Assembly: GCF_022919835.1 (NCBI RefSeq)
Contig: NZ_CP095074.1
Coordinates: 1,488,001-1,552,000, forward strand
DNA: 64,000 bases
Source of the DNA: Halobacillus shinanisalinarum
Lineage (GTDB): Bacteria; Bacillota; Bacilli; Bacillales; Halobacillaceae
Direction: 5' to 3'
Shown: positions 1 through 10,130 of the stretch, one piece after another
Numbering within the stretch: position 1 is the first letter of the stretch
Layout of the letters: every line of letters starts with the position of its first letter
Notes under the pieces: model-generated
Told to the model about the DNA's origin: nothing
Database searches by the model: none
What the model saw: only the letters and a program-made list of their open reading frames with translations
Position numbers and translations under genes: made by a program

Positions 1-228
1 CGCGTATTTTTTTGGTTTCCTCCCTCCCCTAGACTCTGCTTCACCACTTTCAAACAATAAGTTATTTTCCAATAGTTCATCAAGTAACCTGGCACATGTA
101 CTAAGCTTCAAACCAGTCTGTTTGGCTATTTCAGCTTTTGTTACAGGTCCTTCTTTTCTTACGTAATTGTAAAGCGCTTTCAAATTACTGCCTTTTTGTG
201 TTGTGGAATTGAGTATTTCTTGTAGCAT
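1..228 (-). CDS. ROK-family transcriptional regulator, N-terminal part cut by window edge
   Basis: An open frame of 76 codons runs from an ATG at 228 off the left edge, preceded by a GGGAG ribosome binding site. The peptide is a winged-helix DNA-binding domain with the segments VTKAEIAKQTGL and STCARLLDELLEN followed by a basic GGRKPKKYA, the usual end of the HTH before the ROK sugar-kinase-like domain in NagC/XylR-type repressors. The effector-binding part lies outside the window, so the ligand cannot be inferred. It is divergent from the exporter gene that starts at 447; the 218-bp spacer is AT-rich and probably carries both promoters. Family assignment rests on the N-terminus only. Confidence 0.6.
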   Translation of the reverse strand, partial: MLQEILNSTTQKGSNLKALYNYVRKEGPVTKAEIAKQTGLKLSTCARLLDELLENNLLFESGEAESRGGRKPKKYA

Positions 229-446
229 GTATTCTCCCTCATTAATTTTTTGATTAGTTGAATTATAAATCTTTAAACCAATTTAGTCAAAAGATTTTTT
301 AAATTTGAAATAAATTCTTTTTTATTTTATTATATAGTGTAAAATGAGATTACTTAATATCATTTTGGTTATAAGTGAGTGGTAGTAAGGATCATTGTCC
401 CCTTCTGCCAACAATACTTCTAATAAAGAAGCAAGGAGGGGATAAG

Positions 447-1235
447 TTGATTATTGCAGGACTCATTTTATTAGGCTTTGCTGCCAGTACGTACGGTACG
501 ATCATAGGAGCAGGCGGCGGATTTTTATTTGTCCCAGTTTTAGTGACCTTTTATGATATTTCCCCACAATCCGCTGCCGCAACAGGTCTGGCCGTTGTTT
601 TTTTAAATGCAGCTGCGGGTTTACCGATGTTTTTAAAACAACGACGTGTTTTGCTTCGAACTGGAACATTACTTGCCATTGGGGCTTTTCCAGGGACATT
701 TATTGGAAGTGAGTTAGTCAAATACAGTCCTGATTGGGTATTTTACTCTTTATTTGCTTGTCTTCTCATTGGCCTCGGTTTATTTCTAAGCTTAAAAAAA
801 CCATCCCAGGAAAAAAACGAGGTAGCAGCTGCCTCAGAAAGTGGCGCGTTACTACCACAAAAACAGAGTGAAGATCGAATAAATCATTGGAAACTGTTAG
901 GAGTTGGAAGCATTCTTGGAGTTGTCTCTTCCTTTTTCGGAATTGGAGGGGGATGGTTGATGGTGCCTATTTTAACTTATGGATTCAGCCTCTCTATCAA
1001 AGCAGCAACCTCTACTTCTATCTTTTCTCTCGCCTTGTATTCGCTTGTTGGCTTGGTTCCTTCCATTGCAGATGGAGCTGTTCAATGGCCGATTGTAGCC
1101 TGGAGCGGGATAGGTGTGCTTATCGGGGCACAAACCGGAGCCATTCTATCGAAAAAAATGAACGGGACAACAATTACTCGGCTACTGACTGTTCTGGTTA
1201 TAGCAATGGGAATCAATATGATTTTCCAAATTTAA
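447..1235 (+). CDS. TauE/SafE-family membrane transporter (sulfite/organosulfonate exporter type)
   Basis: Predicted 262-residue polytopic membrane protein of the TauE/SafE (DUF81) family, members of which move sulfite, sulfonates or related anions across the membrane. The two internal repeats each carry the family glycine signature: GAGGGFLFVPVL near the start and GIGGGWLMVPIL in the second half, separated by a hydrophilic loop around residues 120-150. I place the start at TTG 447 because AAGGAGGGG lies just upstream; a longer in-frame GTG at 375 has no ribosome binding site and would add a polar extension. It is a single gene, divergent from the ROK regulator and convergent with the beta-glucosidase. 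The substrate is unknown. Confidence 0.8.
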   Translation: MIIAGLILLGFAASTYGTIIGAGGGFLFVPVLVTFYDISPQSAAATGLAVVFLNAAAGLPMFLKQRRVLLRTGTLLAIGAFPGTFIGSELVKYSPDWVFYSLFACLLIGLGLFLSLKKPSQEKNEVAAASESGALLPQKQSEDRINHWKLLGVGSILGVVSSFFGIGGGWLMVPILTYGFSLSIKAATSTSIFSLALYSLVGLVPSIADGAVQWPIVAWSGIGVLIGAQTGAILSKKMNGTTITRLLTVLVIAMGINMIFQI

Positions 1236-1250
1236 TAAGCTCCAATAAAA

Positions 1251-1285
1251 GATCCCATACCACCTTGCCCAGGTGGTACGGGATC
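1251..1285 (-). terminator. Hairpin terminator between convergent genes
   Basis: Near-perfect 15-bp stem (GATCCCATACCACCT paired with AGGTGGTACGGGATC, one mismatch, 5-nt loop). On the reverse strand it is followed by TTTTATT, so it ends the beta-glucoside operon; it may also stop the exporter transcript, but there is no T tract on the forward strand. Confidence 0.75.
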
Positions 1286-1291
1286 CTGCTG

Positions 1292-4644
<3,353 letters not shown>

Positions 4645-4671
4645 CACGTTCAACTCCCCTTATAAAATAAA

Positions 4672-4751
4672 AAAACCTGAAAAGAACGCAAATAGACTGA
4701 TGCCTATTCACCGTTCCCCTCAGGTTTTGCCTGCCTTACAGTAACAATCCT
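4672..4751 (-). promoter_or_regulatory. LicT/BglG-type RAT overlapping a terminator, leader of bglP
   Basis: Read on the reverse strand, 4751-4723 gives GGATTGTTACTGTAAGGCAG and continues GCAAAACCT, the ribonucleic antiterminator consensus of the BglG/SacY family. It overlaps the 5' arm of a terminator whose arms are AAAACCTGA (about 4727) and TCAGG followed by a run of T (about 4680-4672). Protein binding to the RAT would prevent terminator folding and allow bglP-bglH expression. Confidence 0.9.
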
Positions 4752-4764
4752 TCAAGAACTCTAT

Positions 4765-5613
4765 TTATTTGGCTTGCTCCCGGACCGAAACCCTATGAAT
4801 ATGAATCATAAAGTACGTCAACTCATCCTTCGTCATTTGCTTTTGATAGCGTTTCTCCATGTAAGCCTGGACCTTTTTCGAACATTCATAAGCCTCGGGA
4901 TACTGCATTTTCACCTGCTCATATAATTCGCCATTTCCGCCATCATCATTCAGTTCACCACGAAGTATTCTGTACGCGAAATAACGGAGATGAGTAATAA
5001 AACGATTGTAATTCATCGACCCCTCATCAAAATCAATCCCATAATGGTATTTAACAATGGATGTTACATCATGGACAATCGCTGTCATCGCCATCGTCTC
5101 TTCCATTCCAGAACTATCTTGCCTGGCATTGAAAAGATGCAAAGCAATCGACGCCGCCTCATCCTCGGGTAAGGACACACCCGTAGTATGCTCAATCATG
5201 TCCAAAGCCTTACGTGCCACCTGATACTCCGCTTTATAAAACTTTTTCACTTCCCACATGAGCGCATTCTTGATAGGCAGACCATTTTTTGACCTCCCAA
5301 CTGCAAAGTGGATATGATCGGATAAAGCTAAATAGAGCGAATCATTCAATGTAGTGTCCAACTCGTTGCTTGCCATATCTGTAATATCTTTAGAAAGCGA
5401 TATAATTTCATATGGAATTTCATCTAGCAGCTCATAAAGTTTGTCCGCAAAGCTTTCAGAAGGCGTGATAAAGGTCTTTTCAATTTTATCCGCATCGATC
5501 TGATCGCCAACCTTCTTCTGAAAAGCAAGCCCCTTTCCCATAACCACCATCTCAGTTTGAGTGGGGTCCTCAGTTAAAGCGACATTATTATTGAAGATTT
5601 TCTTGATTTCCAT
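4765..5613 (-). CDS. licT: BglG/LicT-family transcriptional antiterminator
   Basis: RNA-binding antiterminator of 282 residues. The first ~55 residues form the CAT RNA-binding domain (MEIKKIFNNNVAL, then MVVMGKGLAFQKK). Two PRD regulatory domains follow, with the conserved histidines in ALSDHIHFAV, ASIALHLFNA, RFITHLRYFAYR and MIHIHRV. EI/HPr and the cognate EIIB phosphorylate such histidines to set activity (family knowledge). ATG 5613 matches the usual LicT start; a GTG three codons upstream is a possible alternative. Both its own leader and that of bglP carry RAT sequences, so it probably autoregulates and controls the downstream permease and glucosidase. Confidence 0.92.
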   Translation of the reverse strand: MEIKKIFNNNVALTEDPTQTEMVVMGKGLAFQKKVGDQIDADKIEKTFITPSESFADKLYELLDEIPYEIISLSKDITDMASNELDTTLNDSLYLALSDHIHFAVGRSKNGLPIKNALMWEVKKFYKAEYQVARKALDMIEHTTGVSLPEDEAASIALHLFNARQDSSGMEETMAMTAIVHDVTSIVKYHYGIDFDEGSMNYNRFITHLRYFAYRILRGELNDDGGNGELYEQVKMQYPEAYECSKKVQAYMEKRYQKQMTKDELTYFMIHIHRVSVREQAK

Positions 5614-5642
5614 CCTTATCACTTTTCCTTCAAATAGAAATT

Positions 5643-5730
5643 AAAAAACCTGAATTGGCTAAACTTATAGAGAAGTGTCTCTATGGAAGCTTAATCAATC
5701 CAGGTTTTGCCTGCTTAACAGTAACAATCC
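5643..5730 (-). promoter_or_regulatory. Second RAT/terminator, leader of licT
   Basis: On the reverse strand 5730-5701 reads GGATTGTTACTGTTAAGCAG followed by GCAAAACCTG, a second RAT. It overlaps a terminator with arms AAAACCTG (about 5708-5701) and CAGG plus TTTTTT (5651-5643). The whole operon is therefore antiterminated at its promoter-proximal end, and bglP-bglH a second time. Confidence 0.88.
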
Positions 5731-5744
5731 TTTAATTGGTTTTC

Positions 5745-5773
5745 ATTATATATGATAGCGGTTTCTTTTGCAA
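5745..5773 (-). promoter_or_regulatory. Sigma-A promoter with overlapping cre box for the bgl operon
   Basis: On the reverse strand TTGCAA (5773-5768) and TATAAT (5750-5745) are separated by exactly 17 bp. The spacer contains AGAAACCGCTATCA (5766-5753), a one-mismatch fit to the CcpA cre consensus TGWAANCGNTNWCA. Catabolite repression is therefore expected in addition to substrate-induced antitermination. The promoter lies about 15 bp before the licT RAT. Confidence 0.75.
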
Positions 5774-6072
5774 GGGTGTAATTTTAAAGTTTAACTTATT
5801 TCATACAACTAACCTGGCAAGAAAGGCAACATTATATTGCTTAATTTTATCATTTCACAGGCTAAAAAAGGGGGGGGGGGCAGGGATAAGTCTATCAGTA
5901 TTATTCATACCTTAGCACCTATACCCGCCAGTTTAACATATCCCCCACCTATAATAGAGACGTGAATTCATACTGCAGCGATACAGGAGCATGATTCTTC
6001 TGTTCCATGATGAGACACGGCTCATTTCGTTTGAGAAGCTGACATCGCGTCCGTTGCTTGATTGATAGATTT
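5774..6072. other. Non-coding spacer with an 11-G homopolymer
   Basis: No gene is visible between the bgl promoter and the end of the DnaB-like gene. The one remarkable feature is a run of 11 G at 5870-5880 after a run of A; it is outside any recognisable frame and is a likely site of length error or slippage. Confidence 0.6.
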
Positions 6073-7392
6073 CTACTTCGCATTCGATTGAAGCTGTCCT
6101 GTATGATAGTGATCTATACTAAGACCCTCTCCCCCTCCACCCACAAACTTCCCATACTCCTTCAAAAACCTCAAACTCACACTCCCCACCGGCCCATTCC
6201 GCTGCTTACTTAACAAAATCTCAACCCGACCCCGATCCTCCGAATCCTTATTATAATAGTCATCTCGATATAAAAACCCAATCACATCCGCATCTTGTTC
6301 AATATTTCCTGATTCCCTCAAGTCAGACATAATCGGGCGTTTGTCCTGTCGCTGCTCGACACCTCTCGATAATTGCGATAACAGAATGATCGGCACGTCT
6401 AGCTCCCGGGCAAGTAGCTTGAGTTCTCTCGTCATCGCGCCGACTTCCAGATCGCGACGTTCGTAACGCCCTTTCGCTGTCATGAGCTGTAAGTAATCAA
6501 TAATCACCATATGGTCACGTTCCTTGTCTTCCTGCATCGATTGGCGTATTTTTGCTCGGATGTCATGGACTGTGCGCTCCTGTTCATAAATGTTCAGTGA
6601 CCAGCAGGCGATCTCTCCAATGGCAGTCATCGCCTGTTCATAATTCTCGTCCGAAAAAATCATCGTTTGCCATTTTTGCCCATCGACTTCCGCCTCCATC
6701 GATATTATCCGCTTCAAAAGCGACTTCGTGCCCATTTCCAAGCTAAACAATTGGACTGCCCCTCCGTTCTTGCAATGGTGAGCGGCCATATTCAGGGCAA
6801 AGGCCGTTTTTCCCATCGAAGGACGGGCAGCCACAATGATCAGATCCCCTCGCTGTGTCCCACCTGTCATCTGATCGAGTTCTATGTAGCCTGTCGAAAA
6901 ACCGGTTTGACCATTCTTGGGAGGATCAGTCATGTCATTGGCAATTTCGATCAAGTGATCATACGTGGATGGCAGGCTCTGCTCCATCCCAACACTGCGC
7001 AGATCCTCCAACTGAACCATAAGTTCATCCAATGCTTCATCGCAAGGTTTTTCGGCATACCTCAATGCGACTTCTCTCGTTTTTCGATTTCGATAGGCAT
7101 CCAATACCATCCGTTGATCATGCTTGATCATCGTGGTTGTCGGAACGGAATCGGCCAGTGAGAGCAGGTAACTGACGCCCCCGACCTTCCCTACAAGCTC
7201 CCCCAATTCTGTCGTTACGGATACGATCGTGATCGGTTGATCACTCTCATAAACTTTTTTGATCGCTTGGAAAAGCGTCTGATGATCCGGGCTAGCAAAA
7301 TGTTCAGCCCGTAGGAATATGTCTTTTATCAGAGAACCCTCGAAAAGAATGGTTCCAAGCACGGCCTGTTCGGCTTCACGGTTATGAATCAC
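6073..7392 (-). CDS. Replicative DNA helicase, DnaB family, phage type (G40P-like)
   Basis: Hexameric replicative helicase of 439 residues. The N-terminal DnaB domain starts HNREAEQAVLGTILFEG. The RecA-like ATPase domain has Walker A ARPSMGKTAFALN (about 189-200), Walker B HMVIIDYLQLM (about 295-305), and the conserved LSQLSRGVEQR and MSDLRESGNIEQDADV motifs. The start is a GTG at 7392 that overlaps the upstream gene by 11 nt, indicating translational coupling. Size and order (initiator, loader, helicase) match SPP1 genes 38-39-40, so this is probably a phage-derived helicase and not the host dnaC gene, which normally sits elsewhere. No other phage genes are nearby. Its 3' end (6100-6260) is unusually C-rich in the forward strand. 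Confidence 0.88.
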   Translation of the reverse strand: MIHNREAEQAVLGTILFEGSLIKDIFLRAEHFASPDHQTLFQAIKKVYESDQPITIVSVTTELGELVGKVGGVSYLLSLADSVPTTTMIKHDQRMVLDAYRNRKTREVALRYAEKPCDEALDELMVQLEDLRSVGMEQSLPSTYDHLIEIANDMTDPPKNGQTGFSTGYIELDQMTGGTQRGDLIIVAARPSMGKTAFALNMAAHHCKNGGAVQLFSLEMGTKSLLKRIISMEAEVDGQKWQTMIFSDENYEQAMTAIGEIACWSLNIYEQERTVHDIRAKIRQSMQEDKERDHMVIIDYLQLMTAKGRYERRDLEVGAMTRELKLLARELDVPIILLSQLSRGVEQRQDKRPIMSDLRESGNIEQDADVIGFLYRDDYYNKDSEDRGRVEILLSKQRNGPVGSVSLRFLKEYGKFVGGGGEGLSIDHYHTGQLQSNAK

Positions 7393-7714
7393 GAGACATT
7401 TCCTTTACTAGCTGATGAATCCTCTCACGAAAACGGTGCTTCGTTTCCTCTGACACACTTGCCGCTTCCTTCTCCCATTCACGCATTTTAATCAAGTGCT
7501 TGTTTTCCTCAGGCAAGTACACAGCGATTTCAGCAATTGTCGGGGGAAAAGGATGTCGAACAGCAAATTTCGAAAGTTTGTCCATTACAGCTGAAAAATC
7601 CATTTCCCTAAGCTGAGGAATTAGCATACGCGCAACCCGTTCTGTGATCTCGAACTTGTTCGGGTACAGTTCACTGATGGTTTCCAACACTTCTAATGCT
7701 TCTCCGTGATCCAT
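7382..7714 (-). CDS. Replicative helicase loader/inhibitor, SPP1 G39P family
   Basis: Small protein of 110 residues. Its N-terminal half (ISELYPNKFEITERVARML, then FAVRHPFPPTIAEIAVYL) matches the pattern of phage SPP1 G39P, which binds the G40P helicase and delivers it to the initiator-bound origin; the PPTIAEI motif is characteristic. The C-terminus is charged and probably disordered, as in G39P. The start ATG 7714 has GAGGAGG upstream and overlaps the initiator gene by 22 nt; the end overlaps the helicase start. The tight overlaps support one co-translated replication unit. Confidence 0.75.
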   Translation of the reverse strand: MDHGEALEVLETISELYPNKFEITERVARMLIPQLREMDFSAVMDKLSKFAVRHPFPPTIAEIAVYLPEENKHLIKMREWEKEAASVSEETKHRFRERIHQLVKEMSRDS

Positions 7715-8436
7715 ACGTCTTCCTCCTCCCTCAGCTTGTCAAAAATACTGCGGTTCTCCTCTTTTTTAGACAGACGAGGCGGTCTTTTTCTCGAATCTCG
7801 TTCTACCGCTTTAGCAGCCTGTAACGTCCGCACCCCTCGTTTTTGCCATCGATTCAAAATCCCTTCACAGTACTGGAAAAACAACTTATTTCGGCCAATA
7901 GCCATTTTCATCGCCTCTACAACAAGATCATCCGACATCTCCTTACACCACTGGGTGATCTTCTCAGCAATAAATGGCGTCAACATGCCTATATTTTGTT
8001 CGTAAAAAGCATGTGGACTCCGTGCACCTACCACTACTTCTTTTTGTTTTATTTTGTTTTGTTTAAATAATGGGCTAGCAAGCTGGTCACCTGGGTGGTC
8101 AGGTGACTCGTCAGTAGAGTAGCTAGCAAGGTAGTCGGTTTCCTGGTCGATCATCGACTTTATTGAAACCATTTGATAACTGGGAGCCTGACTCCAATTT
8201 CCTGATTTGTAACGAATAAATCCTTTTTGATCCAATTCTTTTCGTGCAAGTTTGAAGGAACTATCTCTCAATCCAGATTTCCCCCGTAATACCGAAGCAG
8301 GTACGGTAAATTCTTTTTTCCACCCCGTCTTATTGTTGATATACATCAGACTTCCCCACAGGGCAACAGCGGATGAGGAGAGCTGTTTTAGATCAACTTG
8401 ATCATAGAACGCAATGGTTTCCTTTAGATAGTTCAT
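7693..8436 (-). CDS. Phage-type replication initiator (G38P-like position), N-terminal winged helix
   Basis: Protein of 247 residues. The first ~95 residues form a winged-helix module (AVALWGSLMYINNKTGW, then RDSSFKLARKELDQKGFI). A polar linker with many Asp, Ser and Pro residues follows (about 100-130), then a helical C-terminal region (LTPFIAEKITQWCKEM to KRPPRLSKKEENRS). Order and size parallel the SPP1 initiator G38P, but I cannot show sequence homology over the whole length. ATG 8436 has AAGGAGGTG upstream, inside the end of the preceding gene. The DNA for the linker contains direct and inverted repeats (8074-8130) that could be the origin, since SPP1 oriL lies within gene 38. A DnaD-type phage primosome protein is the alternative. 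Confidence 0.65.
   Translation of the reverse strand: MNYLKETIAFYDQVDLKQLSSSAVALWGSLMYINNKTGWKKEFTVPASVLRGKSGLRDSSFKLARKELDQKGFIRYKSGNWSQAPSYQMVSIKSMIDQETDYLASYSTDESPDHPGDQLASPLFKQNKIKQKEVVVGARSPHAFYEQNIGMLTPFIAEKITQWCKEMSDDLVVEAMKMAIGRNKLFFQYCEGILNRWQKRGVRTLQAAKAVERDSRKRPPRLSKKEENRSIFDKLREEEDVWITEKH
8074..8130. repeat. Repeat cluster inside the initiator gene, candidate phage-type origin
   Basis: GCTAGCAAG occurs twice in direct orientation (8074-8082 and 8122-8130). Between them lies a perfect 8-bp inverted repeat GTCACCTG/CAGGTGAC (8086-8093 and 8100-8107). CTGGTC/GTGGTC-like hexamers recur nearby. This part of the gene encodes a low-complexity linker, which leaves the DNA free to carry binding sites. 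The origin role is inferred by analogy with SPP1 oriL. Confidence 0.45.
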
Positions 8437-8437
8437 T

Positions 8438-8734
8438 TTAATTCACCTCCTTTCTTTGCAAGGAGACCATTTGATAGGTGGGGATCTCTTTTGGCTTTCC
8501 TGATTTGTGAATAATGTATCCTTTTTCTTTCAGTTCCTGACGTGCTCGTTTGAACGTAGTCTCTCCTAATCCGGACTTCACACATAATGCCGGGCCGCCC
8601 ACCTTAAATTCTTCCGTCCAACCTGTTTTGGCATTGAGGTTCATCATTGCGAACCACAATGCGATCGCTGAATGAGACAATGGATTTACCTCGGTCTGAT
8701 CATAGAATGCATCAATTTCCTTAACATAGTTCAT
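8438..8734 (-). CDS. Winged-helix protein, paralogue of the initiator N-terminus
   Basis: A 98-residue protein that aligns along its length with the first ~95 residues of the next gene: both begin MNY(L/V)KE..AFYDQ and share ALW, KTGW, the SGL....FK.AR.EL..KG core and a YQMVS end. It therefore looks like a stand-alone copy of the DNA-binding module, from duplication or loss of the C-terminal part. ATG 8734 has TAAGGAGG upstream, and its stop codon sits within the ribosome binding site of the initiator gene. It may bind the same sites as the initiator and act as regulator or competitor (inference). Confidence 0.65.
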   Translation of the reverse strand: MNYVKEIDAFYDQTEVNPLSHSAIALWFAMMNLNAKTGWTEEFKVGGPALCVKSGLGETTFKRARQELKEKGYIIHKSGKPKEIPTYQMVSLQRKEVN

Positions 8735-9205
8735 AAAAAATTCCTCCTTAGAATGTGGCGAAGGGCTTCGCTATCTGAGCTAATCCGAAAATAACCCCCT
8801 TCATGTTCTATAATCGTTCGGGAATCGATCCAGGTGTCAAAAAATCTCAAAAATTTTCAATCACATAAAAAATGCCTGCGTTTCTCCCATGAGAAGGGAA
8901 ACGCAGGCAATACAAATGTATAAAATAGAGAATATAACCAATGACCATGAACTTCGAACAAATCGTTCGAGAAAATCCCTTAAGGATAGTAATAGGGATG
9001 TATTTCAAGCCACCTTTTATCTTCATCTGTTCTTTAAGGGTTGGGTTCAGTTTTAAAACCTCTTTTGAACTTCAAGAAATAGTAGTGACTGCCAAAGTAA
9101 TATAAAGTTACTTAACTACTTATATCCGACACAATATTGGAGAACCCCTATATTTTAAAAGACAAAAAACAGGGAATTCCTATAATTCGAATCCCCCTCA
9201 TTCAT
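8735..9205. other. Non-coding spacer with a hairpin terminator
   Basis: A TTGACA (reverse strand, about 8843-8838) may belong to the promoter of the replication module. A stem of GCCTGCGTTT paired with AAACGCAGGC (8874-8908) is followed on the reverse strand by a T run and would stop leftward transcription entering from 9 kb. A 54-codon forward frame at 8941-9105 lacks a good ribosome binding site and has no recognisable features, so I do not call it. Confidence 0.55.
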
Positions 9206-9373
9206 TTATTGTGCCCGCTCGTCGGCCGTCTCTATTTCTTTTTCAACTTCTTTACTTTTTAAAGGCTGACGCAGTTCATCTTGAAGGCCTTTATACGTCG
9301 AATAACACATAACAAGCAATAACACCGCCAAAGGCACAGCTGTTGCTACAAGTCCCTCTGCCTCGGATATTAA
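9206..9373 (-). pseudogene. C-terminal fragment of a BCCT (betaine/carnitine/choline) transporter
   Basis: The reverse strand encodes about 56 codons ending at a TAA at 9208: a final membrane segment (LVATAVPLAVLLLVMCYS) followed by TYKGLQDELRQPL and a charged tail. The last helix plus (S/T)x(Y/L)K(G/A)L pattern is how OpuD/BetT-type BCCT transporters end. An in-frame stop lies immediately upstream (9374-9376) and no further transporter sequence is found, so this is a truncated relic. The identification rests on a short segment. Confidence 0.5.
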
Positions 9374-9544
9374 TTAATAGAATTCAGGTATAGGATATCC
9401 GCTAGTCTTGGTTATCGGACGTTCAAAAACCATTGATACAACAGCGTTTTACTTCCCCCACCAAATCTAATGTTGATACACGTATCTCGGAGTGACCTTT
9501 AATAGGTACTCTTGGGAAATTCCTCAAATTCGATTATTGATCCT

Positions 9545-9649
9545 TTATTTTTCTTTCAGGGGAGATCCATAGTGATGTAAAATTTGGCCGGCTTTATACA
9601 CATCAAAGATCATGATTGTTGGAAAACGCCCAAAAATATATTCCAACAT
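9545..9649 (-). CDS. Possible small protein, unknown function
   Basis: A 34-codon frame (MLEYIFGRFPTIMIFDVYKA to LKEK) starts at ATG 9649 with GGGAG about 6 nt upstream. I recognise no family. It lies directly downstream of the decayed gerC and could be debris. It is listed because start signal and spacing are good. Confidence 0.25.
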   Translation of the reverse strand: MLEYIFGRFPTIMIFDVYKAGQILHHYGSPLKEK

Positions 9650-9675
9650 ATGACACTCCCTCATTTCAATCAATT

Positions 9676-10130
9676 TTATGTTTTAATGACAGATCCTTCA
9701 CCTCTCACAACAGCATCTATTTGAACAGTAATGGTAGTCTTCTTCTGCTTTTTTCTACTTTTGCAACATTAGCTGGATTCTTATAGTCGATATTTGCAAA
9801 TGACTCAGCTACCTTTCCTTCCGTTTCGATGGTTATGGTAAATTGAATATCATCTTTCCCTTTTACTTTAACATTCGCTTTCGCACGGCTAATTTCATAA
9901 ACCACGGAGGAACCCTTAACATTGACGGTTAACGACCCGCCCTGTACCTATCCCTTAATTGAACATCCACCATTTCGTGGGAAGGACAATGATACACAGC
10001 TGCCCGATCGATCTTAGGTTTGCCTTTTTCAGACATGGATATGACTGGAATGGCTAAAATTCTTCCCACTAACAAATATTAGGAATACAATCGATAAACA
10101 AGCGAAAAACAAATAAAAGATCTTACCCAT
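9676..10130 (-). pseudogene. Decayed Ger(x)C-family spore germination lipoprotein
   Basis: An ATG at 10130 overlaps the gerB stop exactly where gerC normally begins, but the signal-like start (MGKIFYLFFACLSIVFLIF) lacks a clear lipobox and the frame soon ends. Two other frames then give pieces of the GerAC C-terminal region: an AVYHCPSHEMVD segment, and a VVYEISRAKANVKV...FTITIETEGKVAES...IDYKNPANVAKVEK pattern typical of the domain. A last frame reads TTITVQIDAVVRGEGSVIKT. Intact family members are about 370-400 residues, so most of the middle is deleted and several frameshifts are needed. It is a genuine relic, not a single sequencing error. Confidence 0.55.

Noticed and set aside
6073..7392. 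Helicase as the host replicative DnaB/DnaC
   Set aside because: It is coupled to a G39P-like loader and a phage-type initiator, and lies outside the usual rplI/purA context.
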